A DNA stretch of 64,000 nt from Dietzia sp. ANT_WB102 (GCF_008369165.1 NZ_VOBA01000001.1:434001-498000); one strand, 5' to 3'. Shown: positions 18,890-27,710, counted from the first letter of the stretch. Numbers and translations: made by a program. Notes: generated by a model from the sequence alone, not told the origin.

Positions 18890-19575
18890 GATGGGCTGCG
18901 TCTCGATCGGATGCGCCCCAGGACGAGCACGACCACCGACACCCACAGCACGGACGCGCTCCATCCCCCGAGGACGTCGCTCGGATAGTGCACACCCAGG
19001 TACACCCGTGAGACCCCGACGGCCAACACGTACATCACCCCCGCCGTGACTGCCGCCCACCTCCACCGCGTGCTCCATGCGAGGACCACCAGCGCTACCG
19101 CCAGCGACATGGTCGCCATCGCGTGACCGCTCGGGAACGAGTAGGAGTTTTCCCCGACCAGCGGTTCCCACACGTCAGGGCGTGCCCGCCGAAAGACCGC
19201 CTTGAGCACGGTGTTGACCACCGTCGACCCGAGGACCGCTGCCGCCAGCAGCGTGGCGCCCTCTCGGGACCCGCGCCACCACAGCGCCGCGGCCATCGCG
19301 GTCGCGGCGATGGGGACCACGACGAGACCTCCGAGCTGTGTCGCCGCTTCCATCACCGCAGTCAGCCAGGGAGTCGACACGGCGTGGAGCCACAGCATCA
19401 CGGGCCGGTCGAAAGGAAGGGCACGTTGCGCCGCCACCGATGCTGCGAGGAGCGCGAAGAGGACTAGGGGCAGAAGGAGGAGCCAGGCAGCGGAAGTCCT
19501 TGCATCCGCACCCCGCAAAAATCGACGACGGTCAGGGGCAACGTCCGGCGACGAGCCGGCCTCGTGAGACTGCAC
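18886..19575 (-). CDS. PAP2-family membrane phosphatase
   Basis: 229-aa integral membrane acid phosphatase of the PAP2 superfamily (substrates in the family include phosphatidate, PG-phosphate and undecaprenyl diphosphate). All three motifs are present: KAVFRRARPD, YSFPSGHAMA and SRVYLGVHYPSDVLGG, giving the catalytic His pair and Asp. Six hydrophobic segments. GTG start at 19575; the 3' end overlaps the esterase start as ATGA. Given its two lipid-acting neighbours, a PG- or polyprenyl-phosphate substrate is plausible. Confidence 0.88.
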   Translation of the reverse strand: MQSHEAGSSPDVAPDRRRFLRGADARTSAAWLLLLPLVLFALLAASVAAQRALPFDRPVMLWLHAVSTPWLTAVMEAATQLGGLVVVPIAATAMAAALWWRGSREGATLLAAAVLGSTVVNTVLKAVFRRARPDVWEPLVGENSYSFPSGHAMATMSLAVALVVLAWSTRWRWAAVTAGVMYVLAVGVSRVYLGVHYPSDVLGGWSASVLWVSVVVLVLGRIRSRRSPS

Positions 19576-19656
19576 AGCTGAGAGCCTAGGAAGACTTGCT
19601 GAGACTGCGCGGAGAGACCGCGCTTTGTGCAGAGCGAGCCACCCTTGTTCGGTGAC

Positions 19657-20130
19657 CTATTTGCCGCCGTTCATCGATGCGACTGCGCTCCGGAAGTGTT
19701 CGAGAAAACTCTTGAGGAGCACGATGAGCTCCTCCGCGGCGTCGTCTCCCATGGCCTCGAGGGCGGTGGCGTACACCCCCATCGAGAGGCTGGACACCTC
19801 GTCATACGTGCGCTTGCCGTCCACGGTCCGGTTGATGTCGTACGCCGTGCCCCCCGGCCTGCGGGCCCGCTCGAGCAGTCCCGCACCGACAGCGGCATTG
19901 ACCTGCCGGTTGACTGTGGACTGCTCCAGTCCCAACTCGTCGGCGATCGCCCTGAGCGTGCGGGCGCGACCATCGTCGAACAGCCAGAGAAGCCGGAGGT
20001 CCGCTGTGCCGAGGCGTTGGGCCCCCTCCAGCGTGCGGCGCTCCTTGTCCAGCCGCGTGAGGGTTGACGCCAAGCGACGCTCTCGCGGAGCGTTTCCGCC
20101 ACCCCACCCGGTGGGATCGTCCGCGCTCAT
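19657..20130 (-). CDS. MarR-family transcriptional regulator
   Basis: 157-aa winged-helix regulator. The recognition region is LRLLWLFDDGRARTLRAIAD followed by ELGLEQSTVNRQVNAAVGAG and the wing LLERARRPGGTAYD; a C-terminal helical dimerisation part follows. ATG at 20130 is preceded by GGAGGAGG. Divergent from the MFS exporter across 115 nt that hold short palindromes, the classic arrangement of a MarR repressor controlling its own efflux pump. The ligand is unknown. Confidence 0.88.
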   Translation of the reverse strand: MSADDPTGWGGGNAPRERRLASTLTRLDKERRTLEGAQRLGTADLRLLWLFDDGRARTLRAIADELGLEQSTVNRQVNAAVGAGLLERARRPGGTAYDINRTVDGKRTYDEVSSLSMGVYATALEAMGDDAAEELIVLLKSFLEHFRSAVASMNGGK

Positions 20131-20174
20131 GTGTGGCCTCCTCCAGCGTCGACTTGCCCAGCCGACAAGCGATA

Positions 20175-20185
20175 TGTACTGTACA
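20175..20185. promoter_or_regulatory. Candidate MarR operator (5-1-5 palindrome)
   Basis: TGTAC-T-GTACA, a perfect palindrome in the AT-rich divergent region between marR and the MFS gene. A second partial one, ATGT-T-ACAT, is at 20201-20209. Their position suits control of both genes by the MarR protein. Confidence 0.5.
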
Positions 20186-20245
20186 CAAAACTTGAAATGC
20201 ATGTTACATACACACGCTTGGGCACCCTTGCGATCGGAAGGATCT

Positions 20246-21709
20246 ATGAGAGAAGCAGTCGTCCAGAAAAGGCCCCCGGCCGCGCCGATCCTCATCGTGC
20301 TGGTGCTCGGCTTCTCGAGCATGTGCGCGGCACTGATGCAGTCGCTGGTCATCCCCATCCAGCCCGAACTGCCGCGACTGCTGAGCACAGACCCCAGTAA
20401 CTCCGCCTGGGTGGTGACGGCCACCCTGCTCGCCGGGGGTGTGGCGATGCCCGTCGCCGGGAGACTGGCCGATATCCGCGGCCGTAAGCCTGTCCTGGTC
20501 GCCTCGGCGCTGCTCATGCTCGCCGGGTCGATCATCTGTGCCCTCTCGTCGTCACTCGTCCCCGTCCTCGTGGGACGCGTCCTCCAGGGCTTCGCGATGG
20601 GGTACATTCCCGTCGCCATCAGCTTTGTGCGCGAGACCGTGCCGATGTCCATGCGGAACTCCGCGGTCGCGGGCATCAGTGCCACCCTCGGGGTGGGCGG
20701 GGCACTCGGATTGCCGCTCGCTGCCTGGATCGCCGAGGACTACGACTGGCACGTCCTGTTCTGGGTGGCCAGTGCACTCGCCGCCGCGATGGTCGTTCTC
20801 ACCGTCGTCGTCGTTCCCTACTACCCGACTGCCGACGACTCACGTTTCGACCCCATCGGCGCCCTCGGCCTGGCCGTCGGCGTGGTGGCCGTCCTCGGCG
20901 GCAGCTCCAAGGGCAGCGATTGGGGCTGGGCGTCCCCCGCCACGCTCGGTGCCGTCATCGGCGGTGTCATCGTCCTGGTGGCGTGGGGGTTCTACGAGAC
21001 CCGCCACCCGGACCCCCTCGTGGACCTGCGCACCACCGCCCGCCGCCCCATCCTGTTAACCAACATCGCGGCCGTGCTCATAGGTTTCGGCATGATGGCG
21101 CAGTCGATCGTCGTGCCACAGCTGCTGCAGCTGCCCGAATCGACCGGCTACGGGCTGGGCCAGTCCATGCTCCGGGCCGGACTGTGGATGGCACCCGCCG
21201 GGCTGATGATGCTCCTGTTCACCCCGGTCTCGAGCCGCATGCTCACCCGCTTCGGAGGCCGCGTCACCCTGGCCGTCGGCGCCGCGGTGATCGCCATCGG
21301 CTATCTCTCCGCAGCCGCCTTCGCCGCCGAGCCGTGGCAGTTGCTCGTCGCGACCTGTATCGCCTGCGCCGGAGTGGGCATCGGTTACGCCGCCATGCCC
21401 ACCCTGATCATGGAAAACTGCCCCGCAAACGAGGCGGGCTCAGGCGTCGGCGTCAACGCGCTGATGCGCTCGATGGGCACCACCATCGCAGGGGCGGTCA
21501 TGGCGCTGGTGCTGACCAGTCGTCTCGCCGACCTGGGCGGCGACGTGAAGGTTCCCGCCGAGGAGATGTTCCAACTGTGCTTCCTCCTGGGCGCCGGAGC
21601 AGCGGTCGCCGGCGCGCTGGTGGTACTGCTCATCCCGCGTACCCCGGCGAGTGCCGAGGTCGAGGCTCCGTCGGACGCCTCCGTCGGGGAGCTCGCCGCT
21701 GTCCGTTGA
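20246..21709 (+). CDS. MFS drug exporter, DHA2/EmrB-QacA type
   Basis: 487-aa proton-driven efflux protein with about 14 hydrophobic helices. Family motifs: AWVVTATLLAGGVAMPVAG, GRLADIRGRKPVLV (motif A, between helices 2 and 3) and GRVLQGFAMGYIPVA, with a typical LPLAAWIAEDYDWHVLFWV stretch for motif C and the following loop. Start chosen at ATG 20246 (MREAVVQKRPP) with GGAAGG upstream; earlier in-frame starts would run through the marR gene on the other strand. Likely controlled by the divergent MarR. Confidence 0.9.
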   Translation: MREAVVQKRPPAAPILIVLVLGFSSMCAALMQSLVIPIQPELPRLLSTDPSNSAWVVTATLLAGGVAMPVAGRLADIRGRKPVLVASALLMLAGSIICALSSSLVPVLVGRVLQGFAMGYIPVAISFVRETVPMSMRNSAVAGISATLGVGGALGLPLAAWIAEDYDWHVLFWVASALAAAMVVLTVVVVPYYPTADDSRFDPIGALGLAVGVVAVLGGSSKGSDWGWASPATLGAVIGGVIVLVAWGFYETRHPDPLVDLRTTARRPILLTNIAAVLIGFGMMAQSIVVPQLLQLPESTGYGLGQSMLRAGLWMAPAGLMMLLFTPVSSRMLTRFGGRVTLAVGAAVIAIGYLSAAAFAAEPWQLLVATCIACAGVGIGYAAMPTLIMENCPANEAGSGVGVNALMRSMGTTIAGAVMALVLTSRLADLGGDVKVPAEEMFQLCFLLGAGAAVAGALVVLLIPRTPASAEVEAPSDASVGELAAVR

Positions 21710-21828
21710 CAGCCACCGGACCCGGCCCGAACCGGTGACACTCCCCGGTCAGGGGCGATAAGCTCGCGGTGCCGGCGGGCCGGCCCGGTCCGTCGGGGAC
21801 GAGTACTCCCCTAGAACGCGGAGGCGTC

Positions 21829-23553
21829 ATGCCCGCCCGGACCACCACTGTCGCGCGACATATCATCGACACCCTCGCCGAGTCCGGGGTCAGCCGCATC
21901 TACGGCGTACCCGGGGATTCGCTCAACGGCGTCACCGACGCCATCATGCAGAACGCTGGCCTGGACTGGGTCGTCACCCGTCACGAGGAGGCGGCCGCCT
22001 TCGCCGCCACGGCGGAGGCGGCGCTGACCGGCGAGCTCGCGGTGTGCGCCGGCTCCTGCGGTCCGGGAAATCTCCACCTCATCAACGGCCTCTTCGATGC
22101 CCAGCGCTCGAGAGTGCCCGTCCTGGCCATCGCCGCCCACATCCCCACGGAGGAGATCGGTTCCGGCTACTTCCAGGAGACGCATCCGCAGGACCTCTTC
22201 CGCGAGTGCAGCGTCTACGTCGAGCACGTCTCCTCCCCCGCGCAGATGCCCCGGATGCTGCGGATCGCGATGCGTGCGGCCGTCGAGCAGCGCGGCGTCG
22301 CCGTGCTCGTGCTCCCCGGCGATGTGGCGCTCGAGGAGATCACTGCCGAGGTGGCTGCGATCACGCCCACGTCCAGCACGGTGATCCCGACCGATGAGGA
22401 ACTTCGTCGCGCCGTCGCCGTGCTCGACGAATGCGAGGACGTGACGATCCTCGCCGGTGCCGGGTGTGCCGGCGCCCATGCCGAACTGGTGGGGATCGCC
22501 GAAGTGCTCAAGGCACCGATCGTCCACGCGATGCGCGGAAAGGAATGGGTCGCGTTCGACAATCCCTACGACGTCGGCATGACCGGATTGCTCGGGTACG
22601 CCTCCGGGTACCGCGCCATGATGTCCGCCGAGACCCTGCTGGTACTCGGATCGGACCTGCCCTACCAGCAGTTTTATCCGGACGCCACGGTCATACAAGT
22701 AGACATCCGTGGCGAACAGATCGGCCGCCGCACCCACGTGGACGTCCCCCTTGTCGGCGGGGTCGCCGAGACCGTCCGCGCGCTCCTGCCGATGCTCCGA
22801 ACCCACGAGCACCGATCTCACCTCGACGACGCCGTCAAGCACTACGCCTCCACTCGGCGCAGGCTCGACGACCTCGCCACACCCTCGAAGCGGACCATTC
22901 ACCCGCAATACCTCACGCGACTCCTCGACGAGGGCGCGAGCGAGGACGCGGTGTTCCTGCCCGACGTCGGGAGTCCGGTGATCTGGGCCGCTCGATACCT
23001 GACCATGAACGGGCGGCGGCGGATCATCGGCTCGTTCACCCACGGATCCATGGCCAACGCCCTCTCACAGGGCATCGGCGCACAGATGGCCGCACCCGGC
23101 AGGCAGGTGATCGCCCTGTGCGGCGACGGTGGCCTCGCCATGCTGATGGGTGAGCTACTCACCGTGGTCCAGCACGAATTGCCGATCAAGATCGTGGTCT
23201 TCAACAACTCCTCGTACAACTTCGTCGAGGTGGAGATGAAGTCGGACGGGTTCGTCAACTTCGGCACCGACCTGACCAACCCCGACTTCTCCCGGGTCGC
23301 CGACGCCGTCGGCATCAGGGGGATCCGGGTTGAGCAGTCCGAGGACCTGCCCCGGGCCGTCCAAGAATTTCTCTCCCACGACGGGCCGGCACTGCTCGAC
23401 GTGGTCGTCGAACGGCAAGAGCTGACAATCCCACCCACCATCAGTGCAGCGCAGGCCAAGGGATTCACCCTCTACTCGCTGCGGACCGTCCTGTCCGGAC
23501 GCGGGGACGAACTCCTGGACTTGGCCAGAGCCAATCTGCGGCAGTTGTTCTAA
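21829..23553 (+). CDS. poxB: Pyruvate:quinone oxidoreductase (ThDP, FAD)
   Basis: Peripheral membrane flavoenzyme that oxidatively decarboxylates pyruvate to acetate and CO2, passing electrons to menaquinone. 574 aa with the three-domain ThDP fold: N-terminal PYR domain (YGVPGDSLNGVTDAI, TRHEEAAAFAA with the activating Glu at ~53), central FAD domain, and C-terminal PP domain with ThDP motif GDGGLAMLMGELLT (from ~433) ending in VFNNSSYN. Start at ATG 21829 after GGAGG; a start at 21769 lies in noncoding DNA. The C-terminal tail fits the membrane-binding helix of PoxB. No gene partner nearby. Confidence 0.92.
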   Translation: MPARTTTVARHIIDTLAESGVSRIYGVPGDSLNGVTDAIMQNAGLDWVVTRHEEAAAFAATAEAALTGELAVCAGSCGPGNLHLINGLFDAQRSRVPVLAIAAHIPTEEIGSGYFQETHPQDLFRECSVYVEHVSSPAQMPRMLRIAMRAAVEQRGVAVLVLPGDVALEEITAEVAAITPTSSTVIPTDEELRRAVAVLDECEDVTILAGAGCAGAHAELVGIAEVLKAPIVHAMRGKEWVAFDNPYDVGMTGLLGYASGYRAMMSAETLLVLGSDLPYQQFYPDATVIQVDIRGEQIGRRTHVDVPLVGGVAETVRALLPMLRTHEHRSHLDDAVKHYASTRRRLDDLATPSKRTIHPQYLTRLLDEGASEDAVFLPDVGSPVIWAARYLTMNGRRRIIGSFTHGSMANALSQGIGAQMAAPGRQVIALCGDGGLAMLMGELLTVVQHELPIKIVVFNNSSYNFVEVEMKSDGFVNFGTDLTNPDFSRVADAVGIRGIRVEQSEDLPRAVQEFLSHDGPALLDVVVERQELTIPPTISAAQAKGFTLYSLRTVLSGRGDELLDLARANLRQLF

Positions 23554-23628
23554 GCGGGCCTGGGGACGTGAGCGGGCGGGATCAGGGCGCGCACCGGCAG
23601 CGGAACTCGAGCGTCTCGACCAGGCGAA

Positions 23629-24717
23629 TCAGGACCACTTTCCGCGGGTGTACTGCGGCGGGTACGGCGCCTGCCGCCAGTCGAGGCCGAGTTCGGCGGC
23701 CGCACGCAGTGGCCAGGCGGGCTCACGCAGCGCGACCCGGCCGAGAAATACCACGTCGGCGCGCTCGTCCACCAACAGCTGCTCGGCGTACTGCGGGTCG
23801 CTGATCAGGCCCACCGCGCCAGCCAGCACGGCGCCGGACGATCTCACCGCCTCGGTCAGCGGCACCTGGTAACCCTGCTCCAGCTCGACCGGTGGCCGAT
23901 CGGGCGTGTTGGCGGAGGAGGAGACGTCCACCAGGTCGACCCCGTGTTCGGCGAGCCGCCCGGCCAGCCAGCTCGAATCCTCCGGCGTCCAGCCGCCGGG
24001 CACCCAGTCCGTCGCCGAGATGCGGACGAACAGCGGTTTGCCCTCCGGCCACACCTGCCGCACGGCGTCGCAGATGTCCAGCAGCAGCCGCACCCGGTTC
24101 TCCCGCGAGCCGCCGTACTCGTCGGTGCGCTCGTTGGACAGCGGCGAGTAGAACTCGTGGATGAGGTAGCCGTGGGCGGCGTGGATCTCCACCACGTCGA
24201 ATCCGGCCTGGTCGGCGCGGCGCGCGGCGTCGGCGAAGGCGGCCACCACGTCACGGATCCCGTCGAGGGTCAGCGCCTCCGGGGTAGCCATGTCGCCGAA
24301 CGGGATCGCCGAGGGCGCGACCGTGGGCCAGCCGCCCTCCTCGACCGGCATCGAGCCGTCGGGATAACCGGGCCACGCCCGGTAGGCGGATGCCTTCCTC
24401 CCCGCGTGCGCCAGCTGGATGCCGATCACCGACCCCTGTGAGTGCACGAAATCCACGATCGGAGCCCACGCGTCGCGCTGCGTGTCGTTCCACAACCCGG
24501 CGTCCTCCGGGCTGATCCGGCCCTCCGGAACCACGGCCGACGCCTCGGCGAGGATCAGCCCGAACCCGCCCTGCGCCCGGGCACCCAGGTGCACGAGATG
24601 CCACGGCGTCGGCACGCCGTCGCGGTCCTCGCACGAGTACTGGCACATCGGCGAGAGCCAGGCCCGGTTCCGGATCTCGAGGTCGCGGATACGGATCGGT
24701 TCGAAGAGCATCGCCAT
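23629..24717 (-). CDS. Old Yellow Enzyme-family NADH:flavin oxidoreductase (YqjM class)
   Basis: FMN-dependent ene-reductase acting on activated alkenes, oxidised quinones or nitro compounds. 362 aa TIM barrel. SPMCQYSC near residue 23 carries the Cys and Tyr that mark the thermophilic-like YqjM class. IQLAHAGRKAS, EIHAAHGYLIHEFYSPLSN (substrate-binding His pair) and NERTDEYGGS follow, and the protein ends with FMN phosphate-site residues (VFLGRVALREP). ATG 24717 (MAMLFEP) is used; MLFEP two codons on is possible. Divergent from moaC by 57 nt, convergent with poxB. Its physiological substrate is unknown. Confidence 0.9.
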   Translation of the reverse strand: MAMLFEPIRIRDLEIRNRAWLSPMCQYSCEDRDGVPTPWHLVHLGARAQGGFGLILAEASAVVPEGRISPEDAGLWNDTQRDAWAPIVDFVHSQGSVIGIQLAHAGRKASAYRAWPGYPDGSMPVEEGGWPTVAPSAIPFGDMATPEALTLDGIRDVVAAFADAARRADQAGFDVVEIHAAHGYLIHEFYSPLSNERTDEYGGSRENRVRLLLDICDAVRQVWPEGKPLFVRISATDWVPGGWTPEDSSWLAGRLAEHGVDLVDVSSSANTPDRPPVELEQGYQVPLTEAVRSSGAVLAGAVGLISDPQYAEQLLVDERADVVFLGRVALREPAWPLRAAAELGLDWRQAPYPPQYTRGKWS

Positions 24718-24761
24718 GCCTGCGATTAAACCTTGACCGGGGCCGTCGGCGATGGGCCGAC

Positions 24762-24767
24762 TACCGT
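24762..24767 (+). promoter_or_regulatory. Leaderless -10 hexamer for moaC-mog
   Basis: TACCGT, 7 nt before the ATG at 24775 in the 57-nt divergent gap with the Old Yellow Enzyme gene. Confidence 0.4.
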
Positions 24768-24774
24768 GGGCGGC

Positions 24775-25806
24775 ATGACTGACGCGCCCACCGGACAGCA
24801 CCAGACCACCGAGCCGCAGCTCACGCACCTCGACTCCGAGGGCCGCGTCCGCATGGTCGATGTCGGGGACAAGGCCGTCACCACCCGCACTGCCACGGCC
24901 GAGGGGACCTTCCGCACCCGCCCCGAGGTCGTGACGATGGTCGCCGGCGACGCACTGGGCAAAGCCGACGTCCTGGCCACCGCTCGCCTAGCCGGGATCG
25001 GCGCCGCCAAGAGGACGTCCGAACTCATCCCGCTGTGCCACCAGATTCCACTGAATTCGGTCAAGGTGCATTTCGACCTCGACGATGAGGCCGGCGAGAT
25101 CCACGTGCAGGCCACCGCAAAGACGACGGGCAGGACGGGCGTCGAGATGGAGGCGCTCACGGCCGTCTCGGTGGCCGGGCTGACTCTGCACGACATGGTC
25201 AAGGCGGTCGACCCGCTCGCCACCATGGACGGGGTCCGCCTCGCCGCCAAGACGGGCGGCAAGCGGGGTGACTGGACCCGGGATTCCGACGACGAGACGA
25301 CCGACCTCCCGTCCGACCACGCCGCGCTCGATTCTGACCGAAGTGGCGTCGTCGTCGTCTCGTCCACGGCCGCTGCCCGCGGCGAGCGGGAGGACACGAC
25401 CGGGCCCGCCATCGAGTCATGGCTCCTCGAGCGCGGCTTCTCTCCGGTCGAGGTGCATGTGGTGGCCGACGCTGACATCGCCAGCGCGATCACCGAGCAC
25501 GTGCGCCGCTCCCCTGCGGTGTTGCTCACCACCGGCGGCACCGGTGTCGCCGCCGACGACCGCACCCCCGAGGCCACGGCCCCGCACCTGGAGCTCGCGT
25601 TGCCGGGTGTCGCAGAGGCCATGCGCGCCCGAGGGCTGGCGGCCACGCCGACGGCAGCGATGAGTCGCGGCCTCGCGGGCTTCGCCGGACGTACGCTGGT
25701 GGCGAACCTGCCGGGCTCGACGGGCGGGGTCCGCGACGGGTTGGCGGTCCTCGACGACCTGCTCGAGCACCTGCTCGACGTCCACGCACACGGCGGGAGC
25801 CACTAG
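24775..25806 (+). CDS. Bifunctional cyclic pyranopterin phosphate synthase / molybdopterin adenylyltransferase (MoaC-Mog fusion)
   Basis: 343 aa joining two Mo-cofactor enzymes normally made separately. Residues ~12-170 are MoaC: LTHLDSEGRVRMVDV, ARLAGIGAAKRTSELIPLCH and GVEMEALTAVSVAGLTLHDM, with the catalytic Lys in the late KTGGKRGDW. Residues ~185-343 are a MogA/MoaB adenylyltransferase: VVVVSSTAAARGEREDTTGP, LLTTGGTGVAADDRTPEA and NLPGSTGGVRDGL. Fusion fixes the two activities one to one. An upstream TTG at 24733 is possible but unneeded. Followed after 28 nt by moaE. Confidence 0.93.
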   Translation: MTDAPTGQHQTTEPQLTHLDSEGRVRMVDVGDKAVTTRTATAEGTFRTRPEVVTMVAGDALGKADVLATARLAGIGAAKRTSELIPLCHQIPLNSVKVHFDLDDEAGEIHVQATAKTTGRTGVEMEALTAVSVAGLTLHDMVKAVDPLATMDGVRLAAKTGGKRGDWTRDSDDETTDLPSDHAALDSDRSGVVVVSSTAAARGEREDTTGPAIESWLLERGFSPVEVHVVADADIASAITEHVRRSPAVLLTTGGTGVAADDRTPEATAPHLELALPGVAEAMRARGLAATPTAAMSRGLAGFAGRTLVANLPGSTGGVRDGLAVLDDLLEHLLDVHAHGGSH

Positions 25807-25834
25807 CCGGAGCCCCATCCGAGAGGAACGCACC

Positions 25835-26308
25835 ATGACCGTCTCCAGTCCACTCGTGGACATCACCGACCGGGTGATCGACCCACGCGAGGTCGAGAAG
25901 GCCGTGTGGACCAGCGCCGACGGGGCGATGGTGACGTTCTCCGGCGTGGTGCGCGACCACGACGGCGGCCGCGAGGTCCTTGACATCGAGTACTCGGCCC
26001 ATCCCACGGCCCGCGACACGCTCGCCCGACTGTGTGACCAGGTTGCGGCCGAGCACACGTCCCCCGCTACGGCCGACGGCGAACCCGCCGATCCCCGGCG
26101 CACGGTCCGCGTCTCCGCCGTCCACCGCGTGGGCGTGCTGCCGGTGGGCGAGGTCGCGGTGGTCGTGGTCGCCGTGGCGCCGCACCGGGCCGAGGCGTTC
26201 GCGGCGTGTTCGGAGCTCATCGAGCGTCTCAAGCACGGGGTGCCCATCTGGAAGCGGCAACGGTTTACCGACGGCGTCTCCGAATGGGTGGGCGTCGGTG
26301 ACTGCTGA
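25835..26308 (+). CDS. moaE: Molybdopterin synthase catalytic subunit
   Basis: 157-aa large subunit that transfers sulfur from thiocarboxylated MoaD to precursor Z. Conserved features: VTFSGVVRDHDGGREVLDIEY in the first third, VHRVGVLPVGEVAVVVVAVA with the MoaE core HR.G.L..G, and PHRAEAFAAC ending with KHGVPIWKRQRF, which contains the active-site Lys pair. ATG after GAGGAA; 28 nt after moaC-mog. It should act with the MoaD at 7323-7586. Confidence 0.94.
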   Translation: MTVSSPLVDITDRVIDPREVEKAVWTSADGAMVTFSGVVRDHDGGREVLDIEYSAHPTARDTLARLCDQVAAEHTSPATADGEPADPRRTVRVSAVHRVGVLPVGEVAVVVVAVAPHRAEAFAACSELIERLKHGVPIWKRQRFTDGVSEWVGVGDC

Positions 26309-26434
26309 CCGCCGCCGCGCTACCTCCTTCCCTGCTCGCTCCATCAGAGCCCGTTGAGTCACTCCGCGCAGCGTTCTCCCAGCAGAGGTGGCCGGACCCG
26401 CTGACAGGGTGACTACACACCAGGGCAGCACCCG

Positions 26435-26469
26435 CGATCGGCCCAGCCGGTCCCGATCAGCCCAGCCGG
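26435..26469. repeat. Two-copy 16-bp direct repeat at the 3' end of the nucleosidase gene
   Basis: CGATCGGCCCAGCCGG at 26435-26450 recurs with one change at 26454-26469, where it spans the stop codon of the nucleosidase gene. It looks like a small slippage duplication; no function is apparent. Confidence 0.6.
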
Positions 26470-27083
26470 GTGCCCACCCACTCCGCCAGGATCCGCGCGC
26501 AGGCGTCGACACCCTCTACCCACGTGGTACCCGCGGACTCGTCGGCGGAATCCGAGACGTGCTTGACCAGCCGTGTGGGGACCCCCAGCATCGCTCCCGC
26601 CGCGGCCACCGCGTACCCCTCCATGTCCACCAGGTCCGCGATGCCGGCCAGGCGGTTTCGTACCGGGCCGCCAGCGACGAAGCTGTCCCCGGTCGCGAGC
26701 ACGGGCGCAGCCGATCCGCCGGGCCTCGACGGCGCGGCGGCGGGCTCGGGGGTCACCGCCCGCGTGGCGGACAGGGCCAGCGGCGGGCCGTCGTGCCGAC
26801 CGGTGACAGCGTGCAGGGCGGGGTCGTCGAAGTCGTGCTGGAACACGGTCGCGATCTCGTGCGTGCCCTCCATGCCCGGGTGCAGCCCGCCGGCGGTGCC
26901 CACGTTGACCAGCTCGCGGGGGCGCACTCCGCCGCCGAGGGCGTGCGCGACGGCCACGGCCGCGCGCACCTTGCCCACGCCGGTGACGAGGACCGGGAAG
27001 TCGGTGACGAAGTGCCGCGCCTCCTGCTCCAGTGCGACGACGACGAGCGGGTGAGCAGGATCCACGGTTCCGATGAGTTCCAC
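26457..27083 (-). CDS. Nucleosidase of the MTA/SAH nucleosidase - nucleoside phosphorylase family
   Basis: 208 aa. Probably cleaves methylthioadenosine, S-adenosylhomocysteine or a related nucleoside. PNP/MTAN-fold signatures: LVTGVGKVRAAVAVAHAL, NVGTAGGLHPG, LATGDSFVAGG, DMEGYAVAAAG (Glu and Met that hold the ribose) and KHVSDSADESAG with the catalytic Asp. Somewhat shorter than the 230-aa MtnN standard. GTG start at 27083, with a leaderless hexamer just upstream, so it can be expressed apart from the operon ending in thpR 37 nt away. Confidence 0.8.
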   Translation of the reverse strand: MELIGTVDPAHPLVVVALEQEARHFVTDFPVLVTGVGKVRAAVAVAHALGGGVRPRELVNVGTAGGLHPGMEGTHEIATVFQHDFDDPALHAVTGRHDGPPLALSATRAVTPEPAAAPSRPGGSAAPVLATGDSFVAGGPVRNRLAGIADLVDMEGYAVAAAGAMLGVPTRLVKHVSDSADESAGTTWVEGVDACARILAEWVGTRLG

Positions 27084-27090
27084 GCGCCAT

Positions 27091-27096
27091 ACGGTA
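27091..27096 (-). promoter_or_regulatory. Leaderless -10 hexamer for the nucleosidase gene
   Basis: TACCGT on the minus strand, 7 nt before the GTG at 27083, within the 36-nt gap after thpR. Confidence 0.4.
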
Positions 27097-27119
27097 GCGG
27101 GCGCGCGATAACCCGCAGA

Positions 27120-27710
27120 TCAGCCGGTGGGCGGGACCCACCAGCGTCGCTCGTGCGCGCCCAGCGGAAGCCGGGCCACCACCTCGTGGCGGGCCCGGCC
27201 GCGGGGCCCCTCCCCGAGGAACGAGTCGACGAGCGCGATCTCAGAGACCTCCCAGTTGCTGCTCGAGAACGTGTCGAGCACCCGCAGCCATGCGGTGGCG
27301 TCGTCACGGCCGGACAATCGGGCGAGGGTGAGATGCGGACGAAACCGGGCACCGTCCGGGACGCAGCCCGAGGCATTCGCGGCAGACCGTGCGCCCGCGG
27401 CGAGGGCGTTGAGTGGCCGCTGGTCAGACTGGTCGACCCCCGCCCACAGCACCTTGGCCCGCTCGACCGACGGGAACGCCCCGGCACCGGCGAGTCGCAG
27501 CCCGAACGGTTCGTGCTTGCGGGCGACCGCCTCCAGCCGCTCGGTCAGCTCGTCAATGCGCCAGTCGTCCACATCGGGGCAAAACGTCAGCGTGAGGTGC
27601 CACTGGGCGGGGTTGGTCCACGCCAGACCAGGTCGCGGCTCGAGGAACCGCTCCATCTCCTCGCGTACGTTCTCCGGCGGTATCACCGCAACGAACATCC
27701 GGTGTCCCAT
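27120..27710 (-). CDS. thpR: RNA 2',3'-cyclic phosphodiesterase (2H family)
   Basis: 196-aa LigT/ThpR-type 2H phosphoesterase that opens 2',3'-cyclic phosphates on RNA ends. The two catalytic tetrapeptide motifs are HLTLTF (near residue 45) and HLTLAR (near residue 125). It starts MGHRMFVAVIPPENVREEM; this ATG overlaps the preceding fluC stop by one base (TGATG), so the longer in-frame start at 27743 was rejected. Last gene of the overlapping operon that begins with tetR. Confidence 0.88.
   Translation of the reverse strand: MGHRMFVAVIPPENVREEMERFLEPRPGLAWTNPAQWHLTLTFCPDVDDWRIDELTERLEAVARKHEPFGLRLAGAGAFPSVERAKVLWAGVDQSDQRPLNALAAGARSAANASGCVPDGARFRPHLTLARLSGRDDATAWLRVLDTFSSSNWEVSEIALVDSFLGEGPRGRARHEVVARLPLGAHERRWWVPPTG

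Noticed and set aside
19625-20245. Long N-terminal extension of the MFS gene
   Set aside because: This part is antisense to marR and lies in the divergent promoter; ATG 20246 with GGAAGG is the natural start.
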